Source of the DNA: Planococcus glaciei
Lineage (GTDB): Bacteria; Bacillota; Bacilli; Bacillales_A; Planococcaceae
Assembly: GCF_900099655.1 (NCBI RefSeq)
Contig: NZ_FNDC01000006.1
Coordinates: 1,947 to 65,946 of the forward strand
DNA length: 64,000 bases
Reading direction: 5' to 3'
The notes under the pieces are model-generated. The model did no database searches. It was not told the DNA's origin and saw only the letters and a program-made list of their open reading frames with translations. Shown one piece after another: positions 33,558 through 42,002 of this stretch (positions are counted from its first letter, which is position 1; every line of letters starts with the position of its first letter). A program made the translations under genes and the position numbers.

Positions 33558-34154
33558 GAGCTTGTAGATAAAAAATTTTTTACACATGATAGCTGAATAA
33601 ACCTACGACTGGAGAGAAGATACCGGATCCTCCGTTACAGCCGGACGCGTTCCGCGGGCTCGCGCCGAACTAACTCGGAACTAGCGTCCCGAGTGGATTT
33701 CGGCACTTCGCTATCCCGCTGGAGTCGCCGGCTTTCACTCCGGATTCTCCAAGTAAAGGCTACCCGGAAGTATCGCTTTTCTTCTTGAGCTAGCTGGTTG
33801 AACAGCATCCGATTTATCGTTCACTTTCGGAAGAAAGAGAGTCGTCCAACTGGACCAGCCACGGAGACTCCTATGGGAGCAGTGAAGGAGAAACGCGACG
33901 GAGCGACGAAAGCTGAAGACCCCGCAGGCAAGACATTGGCCGAAGGCAGTGAGGCCATGTCTTTGCGACGAAGCTAGCGCCGCGATGCAACGCACTTCCA
34001 TGTTTCGAAGCTAGCGAAGCGATGCAGAAACAGGAGCAGCGGGTTTTCGAAGCGACGAGGAGGCTGAAGCTGAGCCCACGGAAAGCGAAGTGGCCGGTCC
34101 GGTTGGTTTTATGCATTTCTACACATTTCATCTAGCCTTTGTTTACAGGCTGAG
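33558..34154. mobile_element. Noncoding MITE-like element A, 597 bp
   Basis: No coding frame. The left end reads GAGCTTGTAGATAAA. The right end, inverted, reads CAGCCTGTAAACAAA, so the ends form imperfect terminal inverted repeats. It is bounded by two exact 32-bp copies of the local terminator. Positions 33855-34126 are closely similar to 48968-49198 in element B, including GACCCCGCAGGCAAGACATT and GCGATGCAACGC. It lies between convergent genes. Confidence 0.75.
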
Positions 34155-34186
34155 AAAAAAGACTCCTTCACAGGAGTCTTTTTTCA
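34155..34186. terminator. Terminator, right copy of a 32-bp direct repeat
   Basis: Exact copy of 33526-33557. It serves the minus-strand gene that ends at 34192. Confidence 0.9.
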
Positions 34187-34191
34187 TGCCC

Positions 34192-34758
34192 TTATTGTTC
34201 GAGCTCAACGCGTTCGTATAGTCCGCCGGCCTGTTGAATCCGGCTGGCGAGGTCGCCGCGCATTTCAAGAATTTTGCCGGAAGACATTTCAATCACTTTG
34301 CCATTTTTCAAATGCATGGCTACGGATTGGACGGTTTGTGTGTTGTCTTCTTTTCCAATCCGCTCTTCGATTTTCTCGAAATCTTCCCATTTGTAGCTTT
34401 CGGAAGAAATAGAAAAGGGCCCGTTGTAAGTGAATTCATCCGTTGTCATGTAGTAATAGTCACTAAGCGACAACCACATACCGGCACTGCCGGCCACAAA
34501 CAAAATAGCGGCGGTCAGATACTTCTTCATCCGCATTTCAATGAGCGCCAAAGCGAACAAGCCTGCAGCAATCAGCGCAATGCCAATGCCGCCCGTGATG
34601 AGCGAAATATAAGAAGTTCCGATTGCAAGTGCCTCCGGTGTGATAAAAATGACTTTTAACGGATAGAAAATGGCCACTGGCGCAAAAAGAGAAGAAATCA
34701 ATAAAATGATTGCGAAGGTGATGTAAATGATTTTCTTCTGGTCGACAAAATCATACAT
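34192..34758 (-). CDS. Membrane protein of unknown function with C-terminal soluble domain
   Basis: A 188-residue protein. About four hydrophobic segments fill the first 100 residues (KIIYITFAIILLISSLFAPV, then two pairs). A soluble part from about 105 includes SISSESYKWEDFEKIEERIG and an MHLKNGKVIEMSSG beta-hairpin, reminiscent of a membrane-associated PH-like domain. I do not recognise a family. It is probably cotranscribed with the CDF exporter upstream (21-bp gap). Confidence 0.7.
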   Translation of the reverse strand: MYDFVDQKKIIYITFAIILLISSLFAPVAIFYPLKVIFITPEALAIGTSYISLITGGIGIALIAAGLFALALIEMRMKKYLTAAILFVAGSAGMWLSLSDYYYMTTDEFTYNGPFSISSESYKWEDFEKIEERIGKEDNTQTVQSVAMHLKNGKVIEMSSGKILEMRGDLASRIQQAGGLYERVELEQ

Positions 34759-34779
34759 ATTCCAAGTCCCCTTAAACCA

Positions 34780-35667
34780 TTAATCGGACCAGTCTGGATT
34801 TTGATAGTCCGGTTCTATATGTACGAGTACGACGCAATTCGGTTTCACTTTTTGGATTTTTCGTTCAATTTCCTCAGTTATCCAATGGCTCTCAATCACA
34901 TTCAAGGAAGGGTTGACCCCTATAGTCAAATCAATGAACATGACGTTGCCGTGATTGCGGCCTTTAAAGTCCCGTAAGATGCTGACGCCCGGCACTTTAC
35001 GCACCAGGACGGACATCGTTTCCACTTCGTCTTCGTTAAACCCATCGGTCAAAGTCAAAACAGCTTCCTTGAAAATGTCCAGCGCTGTTTTGATGATAAT
35101 CAGTCCGACGATAAATGCCGTAACCACATCAATTATCGGAGCACCAAGAACCGCTCCGATAATTCCGATGCCGGCGCCAATACTGACCAAGGCATCCGAA
35201 CGGTTGTCGTAGGCGGCTGCCCGCACGGCAGAACTTTTTATCTGGCGGCTGAGCTTCATATTATAGCGATACACAAAGTACATCACCAAAGCACTGAAAA
35301 AAGCGATTCCTGCTGTATAAAGGGAAGGTGCAGCTTCTGCAGGGGAGAAGAAATTGCGTACGGCCCCTAAAAGCACTTGCAGCCCGATAATGGCCATGAT
35401 GAACGAGGCAAGCAGTGAAGCGATTGTTTCTGCCCGCAAATGGCCATAATGGTGGTTTTCGTCAGGCGGTTTTTGCGAAATCCGCAATCCGATCAATACG
35501 GCCACCGATGCAATAATATCTGTTAAGTTGTTCAGTCCGTCCGCCTTCAGTGCTTCTGAAGAGCCGGCATACCCGAAAGAGAGCTTTAATGCGCTGAGAA
35601 AGACATAGGCGCCGATGCTGATCCAGGCGCCTTTTTCCCCTTTGCGCAAATTTGTATAGAGCTCCAT
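34780..35667 (-). CDS. Cation diffusion facilitator (CDF) family exporter
   Basis: A 295-residue metal/proton antiporter with six membrane helices. The first metal-site helix has KADGLNNLTDIIAS (Asp pair) and the second AAYDNRSDALVSIGAG. The cytosolic C-terminal domain (about 210-290) has HGNVMFIDLTIGVNP. It probably exports divalent metals such as Zn, Mn or Fe. ATG 35667 is chosen (MELYTNLRKGEKG); an upstream TTG is in frame. Which metal cannot be decided. Confidence 0.9.
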   Translation of the reverse strand: MELYTNLRKGEKGAWISIGAYVFLSALKLSFGYAGSSEALKADGLNNLTDIIASVAVLIGLRISQKPPDENHHYGHLRAETIASLLASFIMAIIGLQVLLGAVRNFFSPAEAAPSLYTAGIAFFSALVMYFVYRYNMKLSRQIKSSAVRAAAYDNRSDALVSIGAGIGIIGAVLGAPIIDVVTAFIVGLIIIKTALDIFKEAVLTLTDGFNEDEVETMSVLVRKVPGVSILRDFKGRNHGNVMFIDLTIGVNPSLNVIESHWITEEIERKIQKVKPNCVVLVHIEPDYQNPDWSD

Positions 35668-35702
35668 AAAGTTTCCCGCCTCCAAGTCTTGTAAACAAAG
35701 TG

Positions 35703-35730
35703 AAACGACCCTCGAATGAGAGCCGTTTCG
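35703..35730 (-). terminator. Hairpin downstream of the CNNM gene
   Basis: Arms GAAACGGCTCTC and near-inverse around GAAT. The U tract on the minus strand is poor, so termination would be weak. Confidence 0.5.
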
Positions 35731-35750
35731 TGTAAATTCTGTATTTGTCT

Positions 35751-37049
35751 TTATTTGCGCCTTTGAACTTCTAAGTAGAGGAGTTGATGTCCATCGATTT
35801 CTTTTGCCAAAAAATCGTAATTTTGCTCAGAAATTTTTTGCCCTTTAATTGTATCAAAACTTTTGGCCATAAACCATCCTCCGATTGTATCAATGTCTTT
35901 ATCCGCTATATCAATTCCCAGCAGATTATTGATGTGGTCAATCAACAGTTTGGCATCAAAGATATAATGGCCTTCTCCCAGTTGTTGGACTTCCGGAATT
36001 TCATCTGTATCAAATTCGTCCTGGATGTCACCGACAATTTCCTCGAGGATGTCTTCAATTGTCACAAGGCCGGACGTCCCTCCGTATTCGTCCCGCAGAA
36101 TGGCCATATGAATCCGTTCATGCTGCATTTTCAACAGCAGCTCGCTGGCTTTACTTGCGTCAATGACTTGGATGACCGGCAAAGCAAAAATCCCGACAGG
36201 CAGCTGCCCGTTTGCCGGATCTTGAATAAAAGCCGTCAACAGGTGCTTCATATTTACCACTCCGACAATGTGGTCTTTATCGCCGTCGGTAATGGGATAG
36301 CGGGTAAATTGCTCGTTTTGGACAAACTGGATGGCTTGTTTCAAGCTCGTATCTTTTTCAATTGTAGTCATGGCGGTGCGGGGAACCATGATGTCTTTCG
36401 CATTCAAACTTTCGAACTCAAAAAGTTTATGGGCATATGCATATTTGAGGGCATTGGAATCGCCGTTTTTTAAGCTGTCCGACAAGAGCCGTTTTACTTC
36501 TTCTTCCGTATGGGCAGCACTGCCTGCAGACATGCGCTGCACCCCGGACATGCCTGTGATATAACGGACGGAGCCCTGGAAGAGCGGGATGAAAACAAAT
36601 AACAGCCGGCTGCACCAGACAAGCCAACGAGCATTGGCCAGCAAGATTTTTTCAGCCTGCTGGGCAGCAATCGATTTCGGCACCAAGGCACCGGCGACGA
36701 TGAGCAGAAAAGCGATTGACATAAAAGTGAGAACCATGGAAACAGTTTCGGCAGTGCCGGGTGAAAAGCCAACGTGCATCACGATTGGCAAAGTAAACTG
36801 TTTAGCCAGGCCATAGCCTAACCACCCAACTCCTAAAATGGATGCAGTAAGGCCGATCTGGCAAAGGCATAAATAATTGTCCATGCCGGACATAACTTTT
36901 TTTGCCGCGATTGCCCGTTTGCTTCTGTCAGCAAACAAAGCGTCAATGCGGGAAGTCCGTACTTTCACTATCGCAAATTCACTGGCTGAGAAAAAGGCAG
37001 TAGCCGCGAGGAAGACAGCAATCGCTGTCAATCGTATGGGTATGTCCAA
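35751..37049 (-). CDS. CNNM/CorC-type membrane protein with CBS domains (hemolysin C family)
   Basis: A 432-residue protein: DUF21 membrane domain (about 1-190), paired CBS domains (about 200-330; NAKDIMVPRTAMTTI and AILRDEYGGTSGLVTIEDI) and a CorC/HlyC domain (about 345-425). Such proteins are implicated in Mg2+ or other divalent cation export and sensing. The start is TTG at 37049 with AAAGGAG only 4 bp upstream, so a slightly later TTG cannot be ruled out. Divergent from chrA. Confidence 0.9.
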   Translation of the reverse strand: MDIPIRLTAIAVFLAATAFFSASEFAIVKVRTSRIDALFADRSKRAIAAKKVMSGMDNYLCLCQIGLTASILGVGWLGYGLAKQFTLPIVMHVGFSPGTAETVSMVLTFMSIAFLLIVAGALVPKSIAAQQAEKILLANARWLVWCSRLLFVFIPLFQGSVRYITGMSGVQRMSAGSAAHTEEEVKRLLSDSLKNGDSNALKYAYAHKLFEFESLNAKDIMVPRTAMTTIEKDTSLKQAIQFVQNEQFTRYPITDGDKDHIVGVVNMKHLLTAFIQDPANGQLPVGIFALPVIQVIDASKASELLLKMQHERIHMAILRDEYGGTSGLVTIEDILEEIVGDIQDEFDTDEIPEVQQLGEGHYIFDAKLLIDHINNLLGIDIADKDIDTIGGWFMAKSFDTIKGQKISEQNYDFLAKEIDGHQLLYLEVQRRK

Positions 37050-37224
37050 ATGGCTCCTTTGCTTCAGCTTCTAAAAAGCGAAACAAAGTTTACACCTCCT
37101 GAAAGGAAAGTTTGATTTGTTTTAATAATAAAAGATTAAACAATAAAAGACAAATAATTCTGAAAACAAGTTTACGAAATTGTAATACTCACTCATATAA
37201 GCAATCAGTTATGCTTAAAGGAAG

Positions 37225-37252
37225 GGCTGAGTAAATAGCACAAAACTCAGCC
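37225..37252 (+). promoter_or_regulatory. 5' UTR hairpin before chrA
   Basis: GGCTGAGT with perfect inverse ACTCAGCC around a 12-base loop, 28 bp before the chrA start and not followed by a T run. It may affect leader RNA folding or bind a protein. Its role is unknown. Confidence 0.3.
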
Positions 37253-37280
37253 AAAAATCAAAACGGCGAAGGAGAGAATT

Positions 37281-38453
37281 ATGGCAAAAAAGAATTACAT
37301 GGAAATTTTAAAAGCATCTACGAAATTAGGGCTGACTTCTTTTGGAGGCCCTACAGCACATCTTGGGTATTTCCGGGAAGAGTATGTGGTGAAGCGAAAA
37401 TGGCTTGACGATAAAGCCTATGCCGATTTGGTCGCATTGTGCCAATTCCTGCCGGGGCCGGCAAGTTCACAAGTCGGAATTTCTATCGGCATGCTGAGAG
37501 GCGGAATATTCGGCGGCTTTCTATCCTGGTTCGGCTTTACAATGCCTTCGGTCATCTTGCTCGTATTGTTTGCCTTGCTTGTTACCAATGGTTCTTTCGA
37601 CAGCGGCTGGATCCAGGGCTTAAAAATCGTTGCGGTTGCGGTAGTCGCACATGCCTTGTTGGGGATGGGCAAGTCGCTTGCCCCGGATAAACCCAGAATC
37701 GCGATTGCTGTCGGTGCTGCTGCGGCAATTTTGCTGATGCCGACCGCTTGGGCTCAAATTGGCATCATTGTATTGACCGGAATCATCGGTTATTTTCTTT
37801 ATCGAAAAGCAGAGGCGCCGGAAGCCGTCAAGCTGGCTTTAACGTTCGGCAAAAAGACGGGGTTAGCGGCTTGGGCGATTTTTGCCGGACTGCTGATCGG
37901 ATTGCCTTTGCTTCGCCCCGTTATCGAATCAAGCTATTACGCTATATTTGATATTTTCTACCGCGTCGGATCAATCGTATTCGGCGGCGGGCATGTCGTC
38001 TTGCCGATGCTTGAACGGGAAGTGGTTCCAAACTGGATGTCAGCGGATCTCTTTATTTCCGGTTACGGAGCGGCACAAGCCGTTCCTGGACCTTTATTCA
38101 CTTTGGCTGGTTACTTGGGTCAATTGATGGGCAGCGGACTTGGCGTTTTGCTTGCCGTAGTGGCCATGTTCTTGCCGTCGTTTCTGCTGGTAATCGGCAC
38201 TTTGCCGTTTTGGAGCATCATCCGTACGAAGTCTGGGGTGCAGGCAGCCTTAAAAGGCGTTAATGCAGGTGTGGTCGGCATTTTGCTGGCAGCGTTGTAC
38301 GACCCGGTTTTCACTTCGGGAATCCGCGGGCCGCTCGACTTCGCAATTGCGATTATCGCCTTTGCAATGTTAGTCTATTTTAAACTGGCACCATGGATTG
38401 TTGTACTGGTTACCGCAATTCTTGGAGCAGGGGCATACGCATTTCTATCATAA
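37281..38453 (+). CDS. CHR-family (chromate transporter-like) membrane protein
   Basis: A 390-residue protein with two homologous halves. The N-terminal half has the CHR signature TSFGGPTAHLGYFREEYV and QFLPGPASSQVG. The second half repeats it as GSIVFGGGHVVLPMLEREVV and AAQAVPGPLFTLAGYLG. CHR proteins export chromate, but many homologues have unknown substrates. The kynureninase gene starts 12 bp later, so this protein is in the kyn operon and could carry a pathway compound; that is inference. GAAGGAGAG precedes the ATG. Confidence 0.88.
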   Translation: MAKKNYMEILKASTKLGLTSFGGPTAHLGYFREEYVVKRKWLDDKAYADLVALCQFLPGPASSQVGISIGMLRGGIFGGFLSWFGFTMPSVILLVLFALLVTNGSFDSGWIQGLKIVAVAVVAHALLGMGKSLAPDKPRIAIAVGAAAAILLMPTAWAQIGIIVLTGIIGYFLYRKAEAPEAVKLALTFGKKTGLAAWAIFAGLLIGLPLLRPVIESSYYAIFDIFYRVGSIVFGGGHVVLPMLEREVVPNWMSADLFISGYGAAQAVPGPLFTLAGYLGQLMGSGLGVLLAVVAMFLPSFLLVIGTLPFWSIIRTKSGVQAALKGVNAGVVGILLAALYDPVFTSGIRGPLDFAIAIIAFAMLVYFKLAPWIVVLVTAILGAGAYAFLS

Positions 38454-38465
38454 GGGGGATGTCGA

Positions 38466-39719
38466 GTGGCAATTGCAAAAAATGGGGAACAGCCCGATTC
38501 ACTGGCACGTTTTAAAGCCGAGTTCTATCAAAAGGAAAATGAAATTTACATGGATGGCAATTCGCTTGGGCTGATGTCAAAAAGGGCGGAAACCAAGCTG
38601 CTTGAAATCACGGAAAGCTGGAGAGCCCACGGCATTGATGGCTGGACAGAAGGAACCGATCCCTGGTTCACGCTGGCGGAAAATTTAAGTGCGCGGATTG
38701 CGCCGCTTGTCGGGGCCTTGCCGCATGAAGTGATGGTGACCGGATCGATCACCTCGAATATCCACCAAATGCTCGCGACGGTTTTTCAACCGTCGGAAAG
38801 CCGCTCCGCAATCGTAGTAGATGAATTGAATTTTCCATCCGATATTTACGCGGTGGAAAGCCATTTGCGGCTGCGGGGACTAAATCCCGAAACGGCTTTG
38901 AAAAAAATCCGGAGCCGGGATGGCTACACGCTGGAACTTGAAGATATTTTGGAGCAGTTGACGGAAGATGTGGCTGTACTATTATTGCCATCCGTTTTGT
39001 ACCGAAGCGGGCAGCTGCTGCCGATTCAGGAAATTACTCAAGCCGCCCATCAAAAAGGGATTCTTGTCGGCTTTGACCTGGCCCATTCCATTGGCGCGCT
39101 TCCCCATGCATTGCATGATGCGGAAGTAGACTTTGCGGTCTGGTGCCATTACAAGTATATGAATTCAGGTCCAGGCGGCACAGGCGGCCTGTATCTTCAT
39201 GAACGCCATCACCAATTGCTTCCCGGCCTGGCTGGCTGGTTCGGTTCAGATAAAACGAAGCAATTTGATATGGATCATTCCTTTACAAAAGCGGAAGGGG
39301 CAGGAGCTTACCAAGTAGGCACTCCGCATATCTTCAGCATGGCGCCGCTGCTTGGCAGCTTGGAAATATTTGAAGAAGCCGGCATTGGGAACGTTCGTCA
39401 GAAATCGCTGCAACTGACCCGGCTTCTGCGGGAATTGATTGCCGAGGAGATCCCTGAATTCGATGATGTGACACCGGAACGGGATGAAGAACGTGGAGGG
39501 CATATTGCGCTGGCCCATAAGGAAGCGGCACGAATTTGCAAAGCATTGAAAGAAGCCGGAGTTGTACCTGATTTCCGTGCACCGAACATCATCCGCCTTG
39601 CACCTGTCGCTTTGTATACGTCGGTGGAAGATGTGGAAGAAATGGTCAAGCGTTTGAAAAAAGTGATGGTTGAAGAATTGTATAAGAACTATACTAATGA
39701 ACGAAATGTGGTGGCGTAG
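38466..39719 (+). CDS. kynU: Kynureninase
   Basis: A 417-residue PLP enzyme that splits kynurenine into anthranilate and alanine. The PLP Lys is Lys230 in WCHYKYMNSGPGG; the Asp ligand to the pyridine ring is in GFDLAHSIG; EIYMDGNSLGLM is the typical N-terminal block. It starts with GTG, preceded by AAGGGGGATGTCGA. The next gene begins at the base after its stop codon, so coupling to kynB is tight. No tryptophan 2,3-dioxygenase is in the window. Confidence 0.94.
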   Translation: MAIAKNGEQPDSLARFKAEFYQKENEIYMDGNSLGLMSKRAETKLLEITESWRAHGIDGWTEGTDPWFTLAENLSARIAPLVGALPHEVMVTGSITSNIHQMLATVFQPSESRSAIVVDELNFPSDIYAVESHLRLRGLNPETALKKIRSRDGYTLELEDILEQLTEDVAVLLLPSVLYRSGQLLPIQEITQAAHQKGILVGFDLAHSIGALPHALHDAEVDFAVWCHYKYMNSGPGGTGGLYLHERHHQLLPGLAGWFGSDKTKQFDMDHSFTKAEGAGAYQVGTPHIFSMAPLLGSLEIFEEAGIGNVRQKSLQLTRLLRELIAEEIPEFDDVTPERDEERGGHIALAHKEAARICKALKEAGVVPDFRAPNIIRLAPVALYTSVEDVEEMVKRLKKVMVEELYKNYTNERNVVA

Positions 39720-40343
39720 ATGAAAATCGAAAAAATATACGATATTTCGATGGAATTGAGCGGGCAGACACCGGAATGGCCAGGGGATATTCCATTCCAA
39801 TACGAGCTTGCAGCGACCATTGAACAAAGCGGTTCTGTCAACGTAGGGAAAGTGGTGACAAGTACGCATATCGGAACACATGTGGATGCACCTTTCCATT
39901 ACGACGATGACGGCATCAAAATCAGCGAATTGCCCCTGGACTGCTATTTAACAACAGCGCAAGTAGCGGATGTAAGAGGGAAAACTGAAATAACCGGTTC
40001 GGATTTGCCGGCAGTGGAAAAAGGAGTCACCGCCATTTTGCTGAAAACAGACAGCTGGAAAGACCGGACCAAATTCCCGGAAACCTGGCCGCTGTTCGAC
40101 CCGTCGATTGCTGAGTGGATGAAGGAGAACGGCATCAAGCTGCTGGGAGTGGATGTGCCGTCGGTGGATACAGAACACAGCAAAGACTTGCCGATGCATA
40201 TGGCGATGAACCGCCATAACCGATTCATTTTGGAGGGCATTGTCCTCGATGAGGTGCCGGCAGGCGTTTACCAATTGGCGGCACTGCCGCTGAAAATCAA
40301 AGACGCTGATGGAAGCCCGGTCCGTGCAGTCCTATACACGTAA
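39720..40343 (+). CDS. kynB: Kynurenine formamidase (cyclase family)
   Basis: A 207-residue metal-dependent hydrolase that converts N-formylkynurenine to kynurenine. The metal-binding motif is STHIGTHVDAPFHY, and the C-terminal catalytic His/Glu region is MNRHNRFILEG. Length is typical of bacterial KynB. Last gene of the chrA-kynU-kynB unit, followed by a terminator. The missing first enzyme (kynA) must be elsewhere or absent. Confidence 0.93.
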   Translation: MKIEKIYDISMELSGQTPEWPGDIPFQYELAATIEQSGSVNVGKVVTSTHIGTHVDAPFHYDDDGIKISELPLDCYLTTAQVADVRGKTEITGSDLPAVEKGVTAILLKTDSWKDRTKFPETWPLFDPSIAEWMKENGIKLLGVDVPSVDTEHSKDLPMHMAMNRHNRFILEGIVLDEVPAGVYQLAALPLKIKDADGSPVRAVLYT

Positions 40344-40344
40344 A

Positions 40345-40374
40345 AAAAACCTTCACTTATGTGAAGGTTTTTTT
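40345..40374. terminator. Bidirectional terminator
   Basis: Hairpin AACCTTCAC with its inverse around TTAT, with A and T runs. It is shared by kynB and the convergent ArsC-fold gene. Confidence 0.88.
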
Positions 40375-40807
40375 ACATATGTGCAGAGCGGAAATACGGC
40401 TCCAGGTTCTTGATGTTGATCGCTATTTCGTCGCACACTTCCTGATACAAGGCCCATTGTTCCGACAAGTCAGACGAACGGAGCTCCGGATTCTGGATGT
40501 CCCACCTCAGCACTTTCTGTGCGGGTAAATCGCTTGGTATATCAGCGGACTCGTATTCGCTGTCATGCAGCGCAACAATCAGGTCTGCCTGGCTTACTTC
40601 TTGAGAGTTGTATGCACGCGGCTGTACTTCCGGCACATTCAATACAATTTCTTTCATTATCTCAACTGGCGTGTCGTTAATCGACGGATCGCCCCATGCA
40701 GCACTTCGGATATCCCAATCACTGAGTTCGAGGCGGTTCGCCCAGATTTCAGCCATGAGACCGCGGTGCTGGCTGGAAGAAAGAAAATATACGGTATGTT
40801 TAGACAT
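40373..40807 (-). CDS. ArsC/LMW-phosphatase-fold protein lacking catalytic cysteines
   Basis: A 144-residue protein that aligns with thioredoxin-type arsenate reductases: YFLSSSQHRGLMAEIWANR at the start and SDLSEQWALYQEVCDEI at the end, where ArsC has EEEKWAFFQRVRDEI. The P-loop CTGNSCRS is replaced by SSSQHRG, so the nucleophilic Cys is Ser and the loop is one residue short. The resolving Cys pair is also missing. It cannot act as a normal arsenate reductase or phosphatase. It may be a binding or regulatory protein. Confidence 0.75.
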   Translation of the reverse strand: MSKHTVYFLSSSQHRGLMAEIWANRLELSDWDIRSAAWGDPSINDTPVEIMKEIVLNVPEVQPRAYNSQEVSQADLIVALHDSEYESADIPSDLPAQKVLRWDIQNPELRSSDLSEQWALYQEVCDEIAINIKNLEPYFRSAHM

Positions 40808-40979
40808 GGCTGAATCCCTTCTTCCTCTGTGATAACTTTTCTCTTATTAGTAATCTATACCCACCTCATCCACTTTTAAACTGACACTTTCTTACTAATA
40901 CAAGGCAATAAATCAAGAAAGTATCAAAAAAATAAGTTTACTCGGTTCTATTGGAATACACCCACCGAGTAAACTTCCA

Positions 40980-41501
40980 TTATTTTACTACGAGAACTGA
41001 ACACGGAGCCTCTTTGATCAATTTACGGCTTACCGATCCGACGAAGAACTTTTGAAGGCCGGATTTGCCGCTGTTGCCAATAATCAATAAATCCACATGC
41101 TGTTCTTCAATAAAAGCAGGGATCGTTTTGCTGGCACTTCCTTCCAAAGCTAAGACATTCGCTTGGATACCTTTTTCCTCCAGCTGCTGGTGAATCGAAT
41201 TATGCATATGCTTGGAGAATTCGATGGATGTATCCACATAATCGGTGTTTGTCTGAGACGCCATGCCATCAATGTCGGGCGGCATAAATTGGGCATACGT
41301 ACTGTCTACATTCGCGGAAACAACCCGGGGCGTCGTGCCGCCTCCTGCTTCTACTAACCCGGTGGATTCGTGGTATTGCTCGTTCACATAAATAATGGTC
41401 AATTTAACATCAGGCAGGGCTTTTTTGAATTCAATAGCTTGGTCGAATGCCAGGCGGCTGCCGTCTGAACCATCATAAGCCACCATAATGTTTTGATACA
41501 T
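40980..41501 (-). CDS. Universal stress protein (UspA family)
   Basis: A 173-residue cytosolic protein with the ATP-binding type signature: an early MVAYDGSDGS and the late GNSGKSGLQKFFVGSVSRKL, matching G-2x-G-9x-G(S/T). A loop of about 20 residues (STYAQFMPPDIDG) sits between the two halves. ATG 41501 follows GGAG by 9 bp; an ATG three codons upstream is less well placed. A sigma-B-like promoter lies upstream, consistent with a general stress role. Confidence 0.9.
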   Translation of the reverse strand: MYQNIMVAYDGSDGSRLAFDQAIEFKKALPDVKLTIIYVNEQYHESTGLVEAGGGTTPRVVSANVDSTYAQFMPPDIDGMASQTNTDYVDTSIEFSKHMHNSIHQQLEEKGIQANVLALEGSASKTIPAFIEEQHVDLLIIGNSGKSGLQKFFVGSVSRKLIKEAPCSVLVVK

Positions 41502-41538
41502 ACCATTCAACTCCGATTCTAATATTGTTACTACTAAA

Positions 41539-41563
41539 TTACCCTAGGCATAGAAAACGAAAC
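41539..41563 (-). promoter_or_regulatory. Sigma-B-like promoter of the universal stress gene
   Basis: On the minus strand: GTTTCG, 13 bp, GGGTAA, close to GTTTAA-N12-15-GGGWAT. It lies 38 bp upstream of the start codon. Confidence 0.6.
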
Positions 41564-41683
41564 CTTAATTGCTTAAGGCGAGCGCATGGAAGATGGCATA
41601 GCTGGAAATTTTGCATTGATTCTGTATTAATAAATAGGAAGAATATCTTATTTTATTAAGATTTCGATTTATTCCGAAAAATC

Positions 41684-41713
41684 TTGACAATCTAAAAATA
41701 AGGGTGTTACTCT
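41684..41713 (+). promoter_or_regulatory. Promoter of the bmrCD-like leader transcript
   Basis: Consensus -35 TTGACA at 41684-41689. A weak -10 (TACTCT) follows after 18 bp. The leader peptide starts 37 bp downstream. Confidence 0.5.
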
Positions 41714-41749
41714 TAAATTACCAAATCAAAGGAAAAGGAGGTTTTGACA

Positions 41750-41821
41750 ATGAAAAAGTTATGGATTGCAGGTTCAGCCAACTTCATATTAATGTCGGAC
41801 CATCCGAATTTTTCCCTTTGA
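41750..41821 (+). CDS. Leader peptide of the bmrCD-like operon, 23 residues
   Basis: A 23-codon frame beginning MKKLWIAGSANFILM and ending DHPNFSL, with a near-perfect AAAAGGAGG site 7 bp before the ATG. It stands where B. subtilis has the bmrB leader cistron, whose translation controls transcription attenuation of the BmrCD multidrug transporter. Two hairpins, the second with T6, follow the stop codon. The strong ribosome site, small size and terminator support a regulatory peptide rather than a functional protein. Confidence 0.75.
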   Translation: MKKLWIAGSANFILMSDHPNFSL

Positions 41822-41846
41822 ATTTATTTCGGGACTAAAAATATCG

Positions 41847-41868
41847 GGGCTGGTCTGATACCCAGTCC
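41847..41868 (+). promoter_or_regulatory. Leader hairpin 1
   Basis: Stem GGGCTGG with CCAGTCC (one G-U pair) around an eight-base loop, 26 bp after the leader stop codon, followed by TCTTTT. It could act as a pause or an antiterminator component. Confidence 0.45.
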
Positions 41869-41879
41869 TCTTTTCATGC

Positions 41880-41912
41880 GCGCGTGCCTAGAAAACAGGT
41901 ACGCGCTTTTTT
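41880..41912 (+). terminator. Attenuator terminator of the bmrCD-like operon
   Basis: Stem GCGCGTGCCT with AGGTACGCGC (one mismatch) around AGAAAAC, then T6. It lies between the leader peptide and the transporter genes, so read-through must be conditional. Confidence 0.8.
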
Positions 41913-42002
41913 GTGTTCAATTGCCGGCCCTTTGAGGACAAACAGGGTTTTGTCCAGCTTTTTGCTGTTCAAATAGATAAAAAACCAAAGGAGAGAATGA
42001 AG

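Noticed and set aside
33558..34154. Open frames of up to 88 codons inside element A (and similar frames in elements B and C)
   Set aside because: The frames differ between related elements and are not maintained across the shared sequence, so the repeats are noncoding.
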